Source: Tetrapyrgos nigripes (Eukaryota > Basidiomycota > Agaricomycetes > Agaricales > Campanellaceae). From it: a stretch of DNA of 64,000 bases. The DNA is taken from positions 248,001 through 312,000 of the forward strand of contig JAACJM010000049.1 of the NCBI GenBank assembly GCA_013368315.1. The letters run 5' to 3'. Under the pieces are notes generated by a model. The model did no database searches. It saw only the letters and a list, made by a program, of their open reading frames with translations, and was not told the origin of the DNA. This document shows, in pieces, positions 23,991 to 35,392 of the stretch. Each line of letters begins with the position of its first letter. Position 1 is the stretch's first letter. Position numbers and translations under genes: made by a program.

Positions 23991-24223
23991 CAGTAGCTGC
24001 GAAAATTGATGTCCCTTCCTTTTTTGGAATTTAGCTCCGGGCTGGTTTCTGGCTTACCTCTTGCTTCGGGATGGGTCCCGACACATGAGAGTAGACCCCT
24101 ACACCATTTTTCTAGCAACGCACAGGCTGCGTTGAAGGAGAGTGAAGCAAAAGATTGTGACCCGGCAGCCCGGCACCCTGCTATTTCCAAAAAAGGAAGC
24201 GACATCAATTTTCGCAGCTACTG
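23991..24223. mobile_element. MITE with about 40 bp terminal inverted repeats and TA target duplication
   Basis: The 233 bp unit starts CAGTAGCTGCGAAAATTGAT and ends with its reverse complement. The inverted arms are about 39 bp with one mismatch (c/g at the middle, gtcccttcc versus gtcgcttcc). TA flanks both sides (23989-23990 and 24224-24225). CAGT ends plus TA duplication fit the Tc1/mariner group. There is no transposase, so it is non-autonomous. The mirror frames starting MMSLPFLE on both strands are a by-product of the arms. Confidence 0.88.
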
Positions 24224-24225
24224 TA

Positions 24226-25932
24226 GGTAGTAGTCAGTAAGGAAGTGATTGGTGCTGTGCTGATTATTGGCGATGTCGACTCCGACGAGGTTGGAGTAAA
24301 ACAATATGTATATTGGGTATGAGATGAAGCGGCGGCTCACAAACAACGTGCCTGCCGGCTTGTTGTGCTCCCAATTTAGGGTTGGAATCGAGGTTGGACT
24401 CACCCACAACAATTTATGGATGAAACCTCTTGTACAAGTCTGGATGAACCCTAGCTTGTGGGTGCAGCATCGGTTTGGCTCATTGATGGGTTTCAGACCA
24501 CCTCCTAGTCCGATTTCTGAGGAACTGACACCCGCACTCACTCTCAACTCATTCTCGACAGATAGATAGATAGATAGATAGATACACGCCAAGTGGCCCC
24601 TTCAGGACCCGGCGGGGTGGCATTGCGTAGTCACCTAATCGATGATACGGTGTTACAAGGGCGAGGCAGTCCCCCTACGTGCAGCTGCCTGTATGATTCG
24701 CACAAGACCAAGAACCAGTATCAACGTTTGACGAAGTTGTAGATTTTCATTAACTGGTAAGTAGGTTCGAAGTCCTTTTATACTCGGAAACAGGACCGAA
24801 ACGCGAACTCGAGGTTCTTTCATTGCGAGTCTTCCGGCCTCAAAAACCTTCTGTTGACTCGATAGCTGTAGAATCTGCTCTTCGACGCGGCGTGTTATCC
24901 CTTAAGTGCAGCTTCTTTCTCTACTTTCTTGGCCTCAGCGAATACGCAAGTCATTTCACCGACGTTGAACCGGGTTTAATTCTTGCTCTGTTTGATCTGT
25001 TGGTTCACTGCTTCAGGCACTCTAGCACCCTTGATTAGAACTACCTTCTACCTTTTGTCAACATGTCGTTCTAAGGCCTTTTCGTGCCTTTTTCGTCGGG
25101 TTTCGTTCGATGACGCCGGGAAAAGGGGCAAAGGTTTACTCAGTGATTTGCTTACTATTTTTCTCCAGTTCTTATGTGCTTGTTTATCCTAGAGCATCAG
25201 TTCTTATCCAAGAAAGAACTCGTATTACAGAGGACGGAGGCTCCTAGTCTTCTACGAGAGTTGCTAGAATTTTCTAACAGAGGTAGGGTCTCGAGCTTAG
25301 ATCTAGAGAGCCTCGTGCATACTAGGGATAGAAAGGATCCTCGGATATCCCGGCTCTTTTCATCCTTGGGTGGGTAGGAGGTGAGTCGTTAACAGTATTC
25401 ATATGCTCATCATAGTCGGCTTGATTCCAATAATCTTGTTGCTGTAGTTTGAATCAACGAGTTGGGGAGGAGCTTAGCCTGGAGTATGCACCTGGTAGTG
25501 CGACGCAAATTAGGGGTACCGTGACGTAGGGTACGGTAAGTTATGTGTTCGCCGGAAAATGGTTCTGAACAGGTACGTTGACTGATAACTGAACTGTACA
25601 AAACGTGGTGGTGATTCTTTTGCTGCGCGAACGAGCATTTTAAGTCTAGCGCGATTCATCTGTCAGTCACTGGAGGATTCAGTGATTTAACTTCGGAATG
25701 TGAAGCGACAATTTTCTTCCACAGGCTCAACTGTTCGGGCTGTTCTATCGGCGTGACGAAGGACCGCCAAACCAAATTTCAGGCTGTTCCTGCTCCTGCT
25801 TTGAGTTCCTGTAACACTTGGCAGAAACCAAATTTAAGGAATATTGTCTTATCTCCCAATCTCCCATCAATCATGACGACGCTTATCTTGAACACTCCAC
25901 TCAGCTGAGTCTTCTAGCTTACAGGGTCTTCT
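24226..25932. other. Intergenic, no supported gene
   Basis: It contains a (GATA)6 microsatellite at 24561-24584. Open frames at 24823-25038, 24983-25192 and 25174-25377 are adjacent and in different frames; I recognise none of them. They might be pieces of a decayed gene or repeat, but no motif supports that. Confidence 0.35.
24561..24584. repeat. (GATA)6 microsatellite
   Basis: Six perfect copies of gata directly visible. Confidence 0.95.
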
Positions 25933-26401
25933 ATGTTGTCTTCAGGTGCCTTGCCTCTCGACAACCTTTGTCAGTGGCTCCACCTTAAAGTTAGACATGA
26001 GCGGGTCTGGGCGCCCTCAGAGGTCAGCCAACTGTCTGTCATTGAAGTCAGTCTGCGAAGTACTGGTTTCGTTCATCTTTGGGATCATCTATATTCTGCC
26101 CTGAGGTTCGTAGACTACTATTAATATGAAGTCATAAATTGGAAGACATGCATTGAATATTTGCAGACAGGCAGTAAATTTCGACTCGGAACAAGGCCTC
26201 GATAAGTCGCGTATACATGCATACATGCCCAGTGATCCTGATCTCAATCTTGGACCTGAGGATTTTGCGAATGCTTTGCGAGTCCGAGACTCGAATGACA
26301 TCTTTGAGTACTTCTTTGAACGCGTACACGCTTCTTTGATGCATTTGAAGAAGTTCTGTCGCGTCGCGTCTTCAAGTGGGTTTTGTATTTCCTCTTTCTA
26401 G
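25933..26401 (+). CDS. Hypothetical two-exon protein
   Basis: Not recognised. Exons 25933-26105 and 26167-26401 join in frame across a 61 bp intron with donor gttcgt and acceptor tttgcag (408 nt, 135 aa). Exon 1 starts MLSSGALPLDNLCQWLHLKV. Exon 2 carries QAVNFDSEQGLDKSRIHAYM and DSNDIFEYFFERVHASLMHL, helix-like and charged. Just after the stop another open stretch continues (LSGWICMRDCYHLLEEDQPE), which a 26 nt intron would join; that is too short for this genome, so a frameshift or a longer model is possible. It may be a real small gene or a fragment. Confidence 0.35.
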
Positions 26402-28614
26402 GTTCTTCTATCGCTCTACTATCCGGATGGATATGTATGCGCGATTGTTACCATCTACTGGAGGAGGATCAGCCTGAGTTCAATGGAGAAAATGCCAAGT
26501 GAACAACGATACTAGTAGATGAACGATAAACTTAGGACCTTTCTGCCAGTGAAGCACACAGGTGTCAGACAGCAGGCCGCAGACTGAATAAAGCACCGAA
26601 TTCTATTTTTTTCTTTCGACCTCGAGGCTTTCGATTGACCTCCGGGCTTTCTTTGCATCGACGGACTGGCACAGTGGTGAATTCTGACGTATTTTTCACG
26701 TTTTCCTATCCTTTTGGGAACAGAAAGAAGAAAGAAGCAGAGGGAATGTCGTGGGTGTGGGGTGAACGAATGAAAAATAAGTGTATATATATGTAACCTC
26801 AGAAACCGAGTGTGTATGGGGCTCGTTAGCGCTAAGTAGCTACAACTCAGGCTAGAGTCAACGTCGGGTTTTCCTTTCTTCCTTTCTCTTCTTGATATTA
26901 ACTGGATTATGACGTGCCTATCGTCATTACAGAGTCGATGGTTGGGGAAAAGGCCACAAGAGACCGTTGACGCGTTTATTGACGCGTTTACTGGCTATAA
27001 GTATAACAGCCTGAGAGTGGTCCTAAACCATGAGGATCCCTCGGAGGGAAAAGTGACCGTGGAGAGTCCCTGAGCCTTGGACGTCATTGGCAATGCATTG
27101 CGTCCGATGAATTCTGCAGATTCTCCACTACCCCGATGATGCGTACGGGACGGGACGGTCAGCGTTTCAAGTGGCATACCAGTGGACGGTCGCGGGTGCT
27201 TCGGTACTTCACTAAGTACTTAGCAGGATATTCTGACGTGTACATTTTTTGAGCCTGCCAGCCAGGCTGAGACAATGTACTACTTAGTTTTATTTGGGAA
27301 TCGGGCTCGCTGGATTGACAAGCTCGAGGACCGTTGACATGAACATTACTATTAGGCTGTGGCTCGGTTGCCTCTGTCGTTTCGCACGCTAAGTAGTGAG
27401 TTTTTGTGCAGCTGAAACTCAGAGACGATGGAGTCCGTTGCGAACGGGATAAGGAGGAGATAGATGTAAGCAGGAGTGGTGCTGGTATCGATGCGATCGT
27501 GAGTATTGGGAAATGGAGGGATCCACTTCACTCGATGTACGGTAGACGATATGTAAGCGTCGATTTTGTGGCCACTAAGCAATGAGTCTCTATAAAAAAG
27601 TGAGTTTGAAGGGTTGCGGTCTCGACCTGAAGCCTCACCCAAGCAGACTTTCAATCACTTTCATTCAGCTCAGGTGGTTCGATGGTTGTGGCGACAAGCA
27701 TGTCGAGAGAAGTAATATAGATCACCGCCGGTGTTCAAGTTGATCTCCAGTGGGTGGGTTAATAAGTCAAAGAACAGCTGCTGAATATGCTTACTAGGCT
27801 TTTAGGCTTTTAGAGTAGATTTAGAGTAGAGTAGAGGCTTCTACTCATTGTTGTAAAGTGCATGCACTCGTAGCACTATGCATTGGGTACCTGGAGATCT
27901 TGAGATAAGGATACTCATATACTTACAACCTCTAACTCTGTAGTAAGACGTATGAGTACTAGTATGAGGCTCTGAGTTTCGGAGAATCGGCCAGTCAGAG
28001 CATCCAGAGGATATGAAAGTTTGATTGAACGATTGAAATAAGGACCGGAAGGAGAGAATAGCGGTCTTCATATGGGGTAACTTTCGTGTACCCAAGTTTA
28101 CCGAGTTACATATGTGGTATGAAAGAGTCACAGGTAGCAACAGCTGACTTGAATGGTTTTGAAAGACGCATCTCATATAGTATTCCGCAATCCACGAGGT
28201 GAATGGAATATGACGAAGCACACATTCAGAAGACTTGTGAACGCCACTCGAGTGCTCGCCTTGGATGCAAAAGGAAAATGTTCCGATCAAGAATAATGAT
28301 TCATGTTATCCGCCATCCGCTGCATTATTATACGGATGGAATAAATGTACGTCTGCTGCCAAACTTGAAGTCTAAAGAGCTTTTGCCGCCGAGTAATGAC
28401 GGCTGCGGTGGAAGCTGCTACACGTGGAAGCCTTCAGACTAAGCACGCCTTCAAGAAATGCCAGAAGAAGAGTAGACAGGCCCTCTAACCGCAATCTAGG
28501 ATGGATCTGCTCAAGTTGCAAGCAGGAATGCGAATCATCCGAAGCGGAGATTGAATTGACCAACGACGATATTTCCTAATCAAGACACGCGACTTTCCTT
28601 ACTTTTAACGACCA
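26402..28614. other. Intergenic 2.2 kb without supported gene
   Basis: The open frames here are short and uncharacterised (longest 149 codons, minus, 27841-28290, no domain). A small direct duplication, ttgacgcgttta, occurs at about 26967-26993. The last 100 bp belong to the P450 promoter. Confidence 0.4.
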
Positions 28615-28622
28615 TATATAAA
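28615..28622 (+). promoter_or_regulatory. TATA box of the P450 gene
   Basis: TATATAAA lies 107 bp upstream of the P450 start codon; pyrimidine-rich DNA (ctcctttcttccctccctcc) follows, as is common in fungal leaders. Confidence 0.55.
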
Positions 28623-28721
28623 GCGGACCATGAATAAAATCGATCTCTTCACTCCTTTCTTCCCTCCCTCCATCGTCTCCGGTCACCTCCCCGCGCTCAA
28701 CGCGTCCCGCCTTTGCCCGTC

Positions 28722-30710
28722 ATGTTCACCGTCATCAACAACGTCGCCACCGTCTTCATTCTCGCCCTTCTCGCCTATGCCGTCTTGCGATCCCTATACA
28801 ACCTTTTCTTCTCTCCTCTCAGCGCTATCCCTGGCCCCTGGTACGCCGCCATTTCCGATACCTGGCTCTTGACACACGTCGTCCGTCTTGAGCAATGCAA
28901 AGTCATCGACTCGCTATTCGAAAAGTACGGCCCCGTCGTCCGCGTTGGCCCCAACAAAGTTGTTTTCAACGACCTCTCCACAATGAGAAATGTATACTCC
29001 ATCCAAAAGTTCGACAAGAGCAATTACTACAAAAGCCTCCTCACGTACGTTGTTGCCTTTTCCCTCGCCCTGGGCAATGTCCTGACGCGCATATATCAGG
29101 AATGAAAACGATCACGCGTAAGACGCCTTTGTCTAAATGGATATATGCGCCTTTTTTGACACTTTTATGCCAGTATGACTACTCTCGAACACGCTCCTCA
29201 CTCTATGCGTCGCAAGGGATACGCTCCTCACTACAATCCCACCAACCTTGCTCAGTTCCAGCCTGAGATGCACGAACCTACTCTTGAACTCATCAGTGTA
29301 CGTACTCATTGATTGTCTTTCTTATTTTAATGGCTGATAATTAGGCTCTCATCAGTACCTTGAAACGCTCGGTGGCAAATCCGCTGTAGAATGTCTTTCT
29401 TTGTTCCGCAATCTCATGGTCGATGTCATCGTCTCTACATCTTACGGCTATCGTATCGGTGCCGTGAACAAGTGGACCTTCTGCAACACCGAAGACCCCT
29501 TGTCCACCGCCATTAGCGATTTCCCTAAGCGCGGCATTCTTGTAAGTGACCTTACTCTGTGACTATTTTTCATGTCAAGGTTAATCCATCTTTCCAGCGA
29601 AGCGTTGTTCCATCCTGGGCCTGGAACCTTGTATGCAAGATTCCTAATGCTAGGTGGCGCCAAATGTGTGACTCGGACAAAATCATGGCTGAGGTTCGTC
29701 TTCCTTTAGTTCTTCCGTTCAAGCCTTCTTTTCTAACTCCGCTTAGTTTGTCAGTGAGCGTGTCTACCAAACCCGTACCCAGATGAACGCTGGCAAGTTG
29801 CACGAATCGGAAAAGACTCCCATGCTCCACCGACTTCTCCAGTATCGCTATTCCTCAACCGGACAAGTGATGCCAGACAACGACACGATCTCGGAATGTA
29901 TGGGTCACATGTACGTCTTTTTCTCCTCGATGTTGCCCCTATTCTGATGCCATCTGTTACTAGGATTGCGGGCTCTGACACCACTTCGACTTCGCTTTCT
30001 TACTTCCTCTGGGAGCTCAGCCGTCGCCCCGACATCGCCAAGAAGTTGCAGAGCGAGCTCGACGAAGTCATGCACGACTCCAAGTCTATTCCGGACATCT
30101 CTGTTCTTCAAGATTTGCCTTACCTTACTGCTTTCATCAAAGAAGGTTGGTCGTCAACCCGTTTACCTGATGCCGTTACTGACGACCATCGCTAGGTCTC
30201 AGAGTTTACTCCGCTGTCCCCAGTCCCCTTGAGCGGGTGGTTCCTTCTTCTCCTTCCAAAACGGGTACTGCCAACGAGGCCTTTGACCTCATGGGCTTCG
30301 AGCTTCCTCCGGGAACGATTGTTGCGACTCAGGCTTGGTCCATGCATCGCAATGCTTCCATCTTTCCCTCTCCTGAAACTTTCCTTCCTGAACGTTGGTT
30401 AGACTCCGAGAAGGCTGGCTCCTCCGAAAGACTTGCACGCATGAACCAGTACCTCATGCCCTTTGGGACTGGTTCTAGGGTCTGTGGTGGACAGAACCTT
30501 GCGCAGATGATGATGAGGATTGTCATCGCCTTCGTTGTGCGGAACTTTGACGTTGTCGCTGCTGACGAAACTAACGAAAAGAGCATGGAGATTAAAGACA
30601 GTTTTGTAGGTATCTCCGTTGAAACGACGCTGCGTTAAACGCTGACTGCATTCTAGGTTATCTTTCCTTCTGCGATGGAGTGCAAGCTCATGTTCTCTCC
30701 TCGGAAGTAA
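28722..30710 (+). CDS. Cytochrome P450 monooxygenase
   Basis: A microsomal (ER) P450 that would use NADPH-P450 reductase; the substrate is unknown. Nine exons: 28722-29044, 29100-29117, 29174-29297, 29356-29541, 29598-29693, 29747-29910, 29964-30145, 30196-30605, 30657-30710 (1557 nt, 518 aa). N-terminal anchor FTVINNVATVFILALLAYAV, then the proline-rich hinge IPGPWYA. I-helix motif AGSDTT. ExxR motif EGLR, split by an intron. The meander region holds FLPERW. Heme-binding loop FGTGSRVCGGQNLA, with the ligand Cys in FxxGxRxCxG. All key residues are present, so it looks functional. An 18 nt microexon (29100-29117) is needed for the frame. No other secondary-metabolism gene lies next to it. Confidence 0.92.
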
Positions 30711-31337
30711 ACGGGATACCTTTCACCTTTCGCCGCTATCTTTCCTGTTTTGTTTATTCGGATTTGCTTTCTTATCGCTATTTGGTACTGCTATCCCATT
30801 TCCATATCGTCCATTGTTTTCTTGCCATAAACCCGTTTGAAACCTCCGCTCTCTCCATTCTCAAAGCGACATTTCTTTGTGCTCTTTTACATTTCGCGAC
30901 ATACACAACCCACTTGTTTATCTTGGTAACCTTCCTTCGTGTAGCTCATTGTTATCCCACTCGGTCATCACCGTTCCATCTTATACATTAATCATCGGCA
31001 CTGTCGACGTGTGTCATAATTCTACTATTACCCTTCCTTCACAATGGCCTAGACGTTCTTGTTCCTTTCCGTTTGGTGGAAGTCACTGTTTTTCCCTCTT
31101 GGGCATTCTCTTGTGGAGTTTCTTTGTGGTTATTTTTGGATTTTGGATGATTGGCAGACGTGTTCCGTGACATCCTTTGCGATGTTTCTCTTTCTTGAAT
31201 ATCCCCTGTATCCGCTACCTTTCTTGTTGACCATGATATGAACTGTACACGTAGACTTTTTACACATTCTATTGAAGCTTGTTTTACGAGTTCGAATAAC
31301 GACAGAATGGTAATACGGTAGCGCGCACTATCATATA
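30711..31337. other. Convergent intergenic region
   Basis: About 630 bp between the P450 and phosphatase 3' ends. It is T-rich and pyrimidine-rich, with short open frames only. Confidence 0.5.
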
Positions 31338-33708
31338 TCATACGTCAAAACACTTTTCAAAGTCCCCTTCCCCATCGTTTCTCGCGTACGCCTGACTCTC
31401 TACAAACTTGTCCAACCGGCACGATCCTTCTTGCGAAGCGCCACAAAACGCGAGAGGCATAACTTTATCGTTCACCAGGACCCGGACAAATTTGTCCTTG
31501 TCCGTCGAACCACTTGCACTTGCATAACTCGAACCGGAACAACTCAACCTCTCAACGACCATCCTCGCTCCAAACGGTACCATCTCACTGACTTTCCAGG
31601 TCCTGGATGGATCTGGTTTGTTAGAGGGAGGGACTGGAGGGAGAGGAGAGGATTGAGGGAAGAGGCCCATTGCGGAGTATATTGCTATCATCTGGGAGAG
31701 GGGAGCGGAGGGGTTAGAATTTGTGTTTGGCGGAGAGTGAAGAGGTCGATGATATGCAGAGAAAGAGAAAGACGACTGTCCCACAACACCAAAGACCAAA
31801 AACACAGTAGTATGTAACCACCCACCTGATTATCATGACTAAAATCCGCATACAACCCCCTCCCCAAAGGGAACGTCTCCTCGTTACTATCCAAAGTCCT
31901 ATTCGTCTGTGTATGATCTTTCACAGGGGAGTCTGTGAGACGTGCGAGAAGCTCGTTGATGTATCCTACGCCTTGGACTGGGCCGAGGGGTTGGCCGTAG
32001 CTGGGTGTACAGTGAATAGTGAAGAATAGTATAAGTGAGTAGTAGAAAAAGAGCACAAGTCCACGTATACACGTACCCGGTCCCATAGAACTTATCCAAA
32101 TCCCCAGCATACTCTAAAGCTTTGAAATCGGTTTGGGTGAATAGGTTGCACCAGGGGCTTAGTTTCAGCTTTAATTTCGAGGTACGGGTATCCTTGCTGG
32201 TGGACGGATTCGGAGGCGTAGACGTATGAGCAACCGTGTCGAAAGCGCAAAGTGTCCCGAGAGCGTAGGTTTCTTCGAGGGTGAGGTTTGCACCTGGGGC
32301 TGTTTTTATAAAGAGATAAAGAGTCGGCTTGAGTTTTGAAAAACGCAACGGTCGGGAAAGTTTAGGAAGAAAATGAAAGCAAAAAGCAAAAAGATACGAC
32401 GCTGAGAAAGAAAAAAGAAACCTGACAACCAACAAGTCAAAGAATACGAGCCAAAACAACATCGACCGCACTCAAACCCACTCTGCCAAACAAAACCAAA
32501 ACCAAAGACACTCACCTCCTTCCTCCAACCTCGTCGTTACATCTGGCCCCCACGCCCCTAACCACTCTCCCGTCTGCTCATCAGAAGACCCGGCAGCGGG
32601 ACACATGTTATCGTCTAGAGTGTCATTTGAGTCTTGGGGGATTATTAATATCGAGGAAAGGGGTATGTTGAGAGAGGAGGCGATGGAGAAACCTGTAATT
32701 TTATAATTTTGAGGGAGGAGGGTCAGTTAACGGTTGACAGTTGACAGTTGACTGGGACTGGGACATGGGATCTGGGATGGGTAGAGAAGAGAGAGAAGAA
32801 GGGAAAAAGACACAAAAAAGACAAAAAAAAAGCACCTTCTGTCCAATTCGTCGCACTCAACACGACTCTCTCTGAACCATCAGCTCGTATGAAGGGAAGG
32901 TTATCGGGAGAGACGAGGTGGGAGTACCGGTTGAAGGCTTCTTCGCCTGCTTGGGATGATCTGTTTGAATGAACAACTTGTCATTAGTATCGAGGAACAG
33001 AACACATAACATAGTACTTACTGAACTGCACCAAACTCAACCAAATCATCCGTGCCCAAATCATACGTGTAATTCCGAATGAAATCCATCTTTGGGTCCA
33101 CTAAGGTGTCCTGAACTGCTTTGAGCTTCGTTACGGCGGAGATGATAGTTTTGGATGATCCAGAGGTGGGGAAGCGGGCGCCGTGTCGTTGGATGATGTT
33201 TATCTGGATGTGGGATTTGGGATAAGCAACTGGAAACGAGAATGAAAAGATAAAGAAGAAGGGAAGGAAAAGTACATACCTGATCAATCGTACATCCACT
33301 AGGCGGTGCCTTATACTCCTCCACAGGAAAGTAGGGAGAGTATTGCGCCCATGAGCGTTCTACTATAAAACCTCCCACACCTGAGTGACCTGGCCCTCCT
33401 CGCGTTTCTTCGAGTAATCCCTCCAGACCCAGCCTATCTTCACGACCAAGGGAGCCAAGGGTATACGTAGAAAGCAACCAGTACAGAATGACACCGAATG
33501 AGAGGCCCGGAAGGAGGTACATTTTCAGCTTAGACTTGAGCTTGAATCGGGATTGCAAGTCCCAGTCGTTGTCGCGTCGAGGTGGGATGGTCTTCGACTC
33601 CCAGGAACACGAACACGAAGCCTTATTTATGACATTGCAATGACAATCACCGGGTAATGCTTTATTGCAATTGGCTATCGGTTGCGCACATGCATAGCTA
33701 CGGCACAT
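31338..33708 (-). CDS. Histidine acid phosphatase / phytase-like, membrane-anchored
   Basis: A histidine-acid phosphatase (branch 2), probably secretory-pathway or cell-surface; substrates may be phytate or other phosphomonoesters. Minus exons: 33280-33708, 33022-33203, 32836-32960, 32516-32692, 32077-32299, 31826-32000, 31338-31691 (1665 nt, 554 aa). The N-terminus is Cys-rich and cytosolic-like ([20 protein letters not shown]), followed by one TM segment ([20 protein letters not shown]), so this is a type II membrane protein rather than a simple secreted phytase. Catalytic motif RHGARFP lies just after it. The proton-donor HD occurs in [17 protein letters not shown], joined across an intron. 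A start at the internal MYLLPG would give a secreted form instead. Confidence 0.9.
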
Positions 33709-33904
33709 TATTTTGTCTGTAGTCGCGTGAGTTTGGTAAAAGCTGGAGTGGACTGTAGATGAAAGGTGCTTACAGAATGGCTTGGGGGAGAGGAAAAGGA
33801 GAACATTCAAGCTAGCGTAAAGACAGAAATGAAATGAGAATGGCACGCACGTTTGAAGCTATGCAACAGCTGAGAGTGTATGCAAAATGAGCATCACTAA
33901 TATT

Positions 33905-33989
33905 GCCCGCCTAGCTCAATCGGATAGAGCGTCAGACTCTTATATAAGGCGGGATCTGAAGGCTGCGAGTTCGACCCTCGCGGTGGGCT
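33905..33989 (+). tRNA. tRNA-Lys(CTT) with 11 nt intron
   Basis: Cloverleaf: acceptor gcccgcc/ggtgggc, D arm gctc…gagc, anticodon stem tcaga/tctga with loop CTCTTA-A, and T arm gcgag TTCGACC ctcgc. The anticodon is CTT. An 11 nt intron (tataaggcggg) lies one base 3' of the anticodon, the standard position. Mature length is 74 nt. A TIR-flanked element begins about 100 bp downstream. Confidence 0.95.
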
Positions 33990-34177
33990 ACTGTGTCTTT
34001 TGCGTTTTGAAACCCCCTTACCTTGCCTGAAGTGAACCTTTTAAGGATGTTTGCCGTTTTTTCCCTCTTCATGTCCGTTAAATAATAGACAGTTTGCGCT
34101 TTTCGGTCACGTGCGATATCCGCGTTGCGCATAAGCTGAGCTCTGTCGTGGCAATGAGTACGTATGGAGAGAATATT

Positions 34178-34218
34178 AGAATACAGATAGATTACTAGAA
34201 TACTATCTGTATTCTAAT
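34178..34218. repeat. Perfect 15 bp inverted repeat (hairpin)
   Basis: ttagaatacagatag is followed after 12 bp by its reverse complement ctatctgtattctaa. It lies inside the left end of the TIR-flanked unit. Confidence 0.8.
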
Positions 34219-34438
34219 AACTTATGCTAAATACTACAACGACAACTAGGCTGTTATGCTAGTTGACGAGGTTTTGGGGAGGGCTCGGCCCGAGTTGCTT
34301 TCGGAAGATGCCGGGCATGTGATTTGCATGCCAGAAGACGCGTCTAGAGAACACGTCAGCGAAAAGGCATCTCCAAGCCAATCGGGACCGAGACCTGAGC
34401 GTCTGGGTGCGGAGAAGAGAGGCAGACCCCGGAAGAGT

Positions 34439-35392
34439 CTAGATGCACCCAACCCCGAGCGCAGCTCGCAACCCGGGAGTCAGCTGAACGAATCGCCCCC
34501 AAAACCCGAGCAAGCAAGGGACTGCATGAAAACGGGAATTGGATTTGGATTTGGAAGGTATAGTGAGCTTGCCCAGTCGGCGGCATGCCAAGAAGCAAAC
34601 AACAGCCACAGCCCACACTGCCCGATGAAAGGGTTTGGAGAAGTCGAGGTATTTGCGGAGGATTTGAAGGTGACGGTAAGTGACCGGTGAACGGAGAGGA
34701 CACTTGAGATGAGCACCCTCACGATTACCTGCCCTACGAGCCATCTGAACCCATCGTTCACCACCACACCAAGGTGCACCCTTCATATCATGCCACATCT
34801 TGAGTCCTGAAAGCCAGTTGTTGAGAGACGAACCAGACTTTTGACCCAAATGAAAACCAATAAAGGCCGCAACAAGAACCTTGTCTGCAGGCATTTGGAG
34901 ATGTTCGTCCACTTTGTATTCATCGCAGAATTGCGTGAAACATAGTGGGCCTGCAGCATAAGTTTCAAAGGAAGATTCCACTACCGAAACACCCGCCGTC
35001 GCCTCAGCTAACCGGACAACCTCATCGCCATAAGTAGCTTTCGCCTTGGCCCAATGTTCTAGTGACCATGGTGATTCCCAATCTTGGAGGCGATGTTTGG
35101 CAAGGACATGTGGGCGTAAGGAGGAAGGTTGTATTTGATTCTCTGGTCTGGGTCGTCGTGAGGCGAAATGCGATGAGTCGACTGATGGAAGTGATGGTTG
35201 TGTTGGATGGAAAGGTGGGGAGGTAATGTTGGGAGAAGGTGGTGGGGCAGATGAAGAGGTTGAACGATGTGTGAGAAGAAGGGAACGTGGAGGGGAAGGT
35301 TGATTGATAACAACCTCAAGAGGTGCTGGTGGTGATGAAGGGCATGGTACGACATCACTGTTCCAGCGGCGGACACCTAGAAGACTAGGCAT
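34439..35392 (-). CDS. Truncated tyrosine-recombinase ORF of a retroelement
   Basis: 317 codons. A Pro/Ser-rich N-terminus is followed by a core-binding (SAM-like) domain: FTQFCDEYKVDEHLQMPADK, then FIGFHLGQKSGSSLNNWLSG and ILRKYLDFSKPFHRAVWAVA. The segment VCFLACRRLGKLTIPS resembles the region of the first catalytic Arg in tyrosine recombinases. The downstream HxxR box and the catalytic Tyr are missing, so the enzyme is incomplete. Its start codon overlaps the end of the upstream RNase H ORF by 8 nt. RT/RNase H followed by recombinase is the order seen in Ngaro-type elements; I state this with low certainty. Confidence 0.6.
   Translation of the reverse strand: MPSLLGVRRWNSDVVPCPSSPPAPLEVVINQPSPPRSLLLTHRSTSSSAPPPSPNITSPPFHPTQPSLPSVDSSHFASRRPRPENQIQPSSLRPHVLAKHRLQDWESPWSLEHWAKAKATYGDEVVRLAEATAGVSVVESSFETYAAGPLCFTQFCDEYKVDEHLQMPADKVLVAAFIGFHLGQKSGSSLNNWLSGLKMWHDMKGAPWCGGERWVQMARRAGNREGAHLKCPLRSPVTYRHLQILRKYLDFSKPFHRAVWAVAVVCFLACRRLGKLTIPSKSKSNSRFHAVPCLLGFWGRFVQLTPGLRAALGVGCI

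Noticed and set aside
23852..24230. Mirror frames beginning MMSLPFLE on both strands
   Set aside because: They are created by the inverted arms of the 233 bp MITE.
24560..24800. Possible tRNA-like segment (ggttcgaagtcc)
   Set aside because: No acceptor or anticodon stem can be formed around it.
31821..32110. Plus and minus frames in the phosphatase introns
   Set aside because: The spliced minus-strand phosphatase model explains the region and gives all catalytic motifs.
34256..34690. 144-codon plus frame opposite the recombinase ORF
   Set aside because: It is antisense to the recognisable recombinase core-binding domain; Pro/Glu-rich composition is the complement effect.
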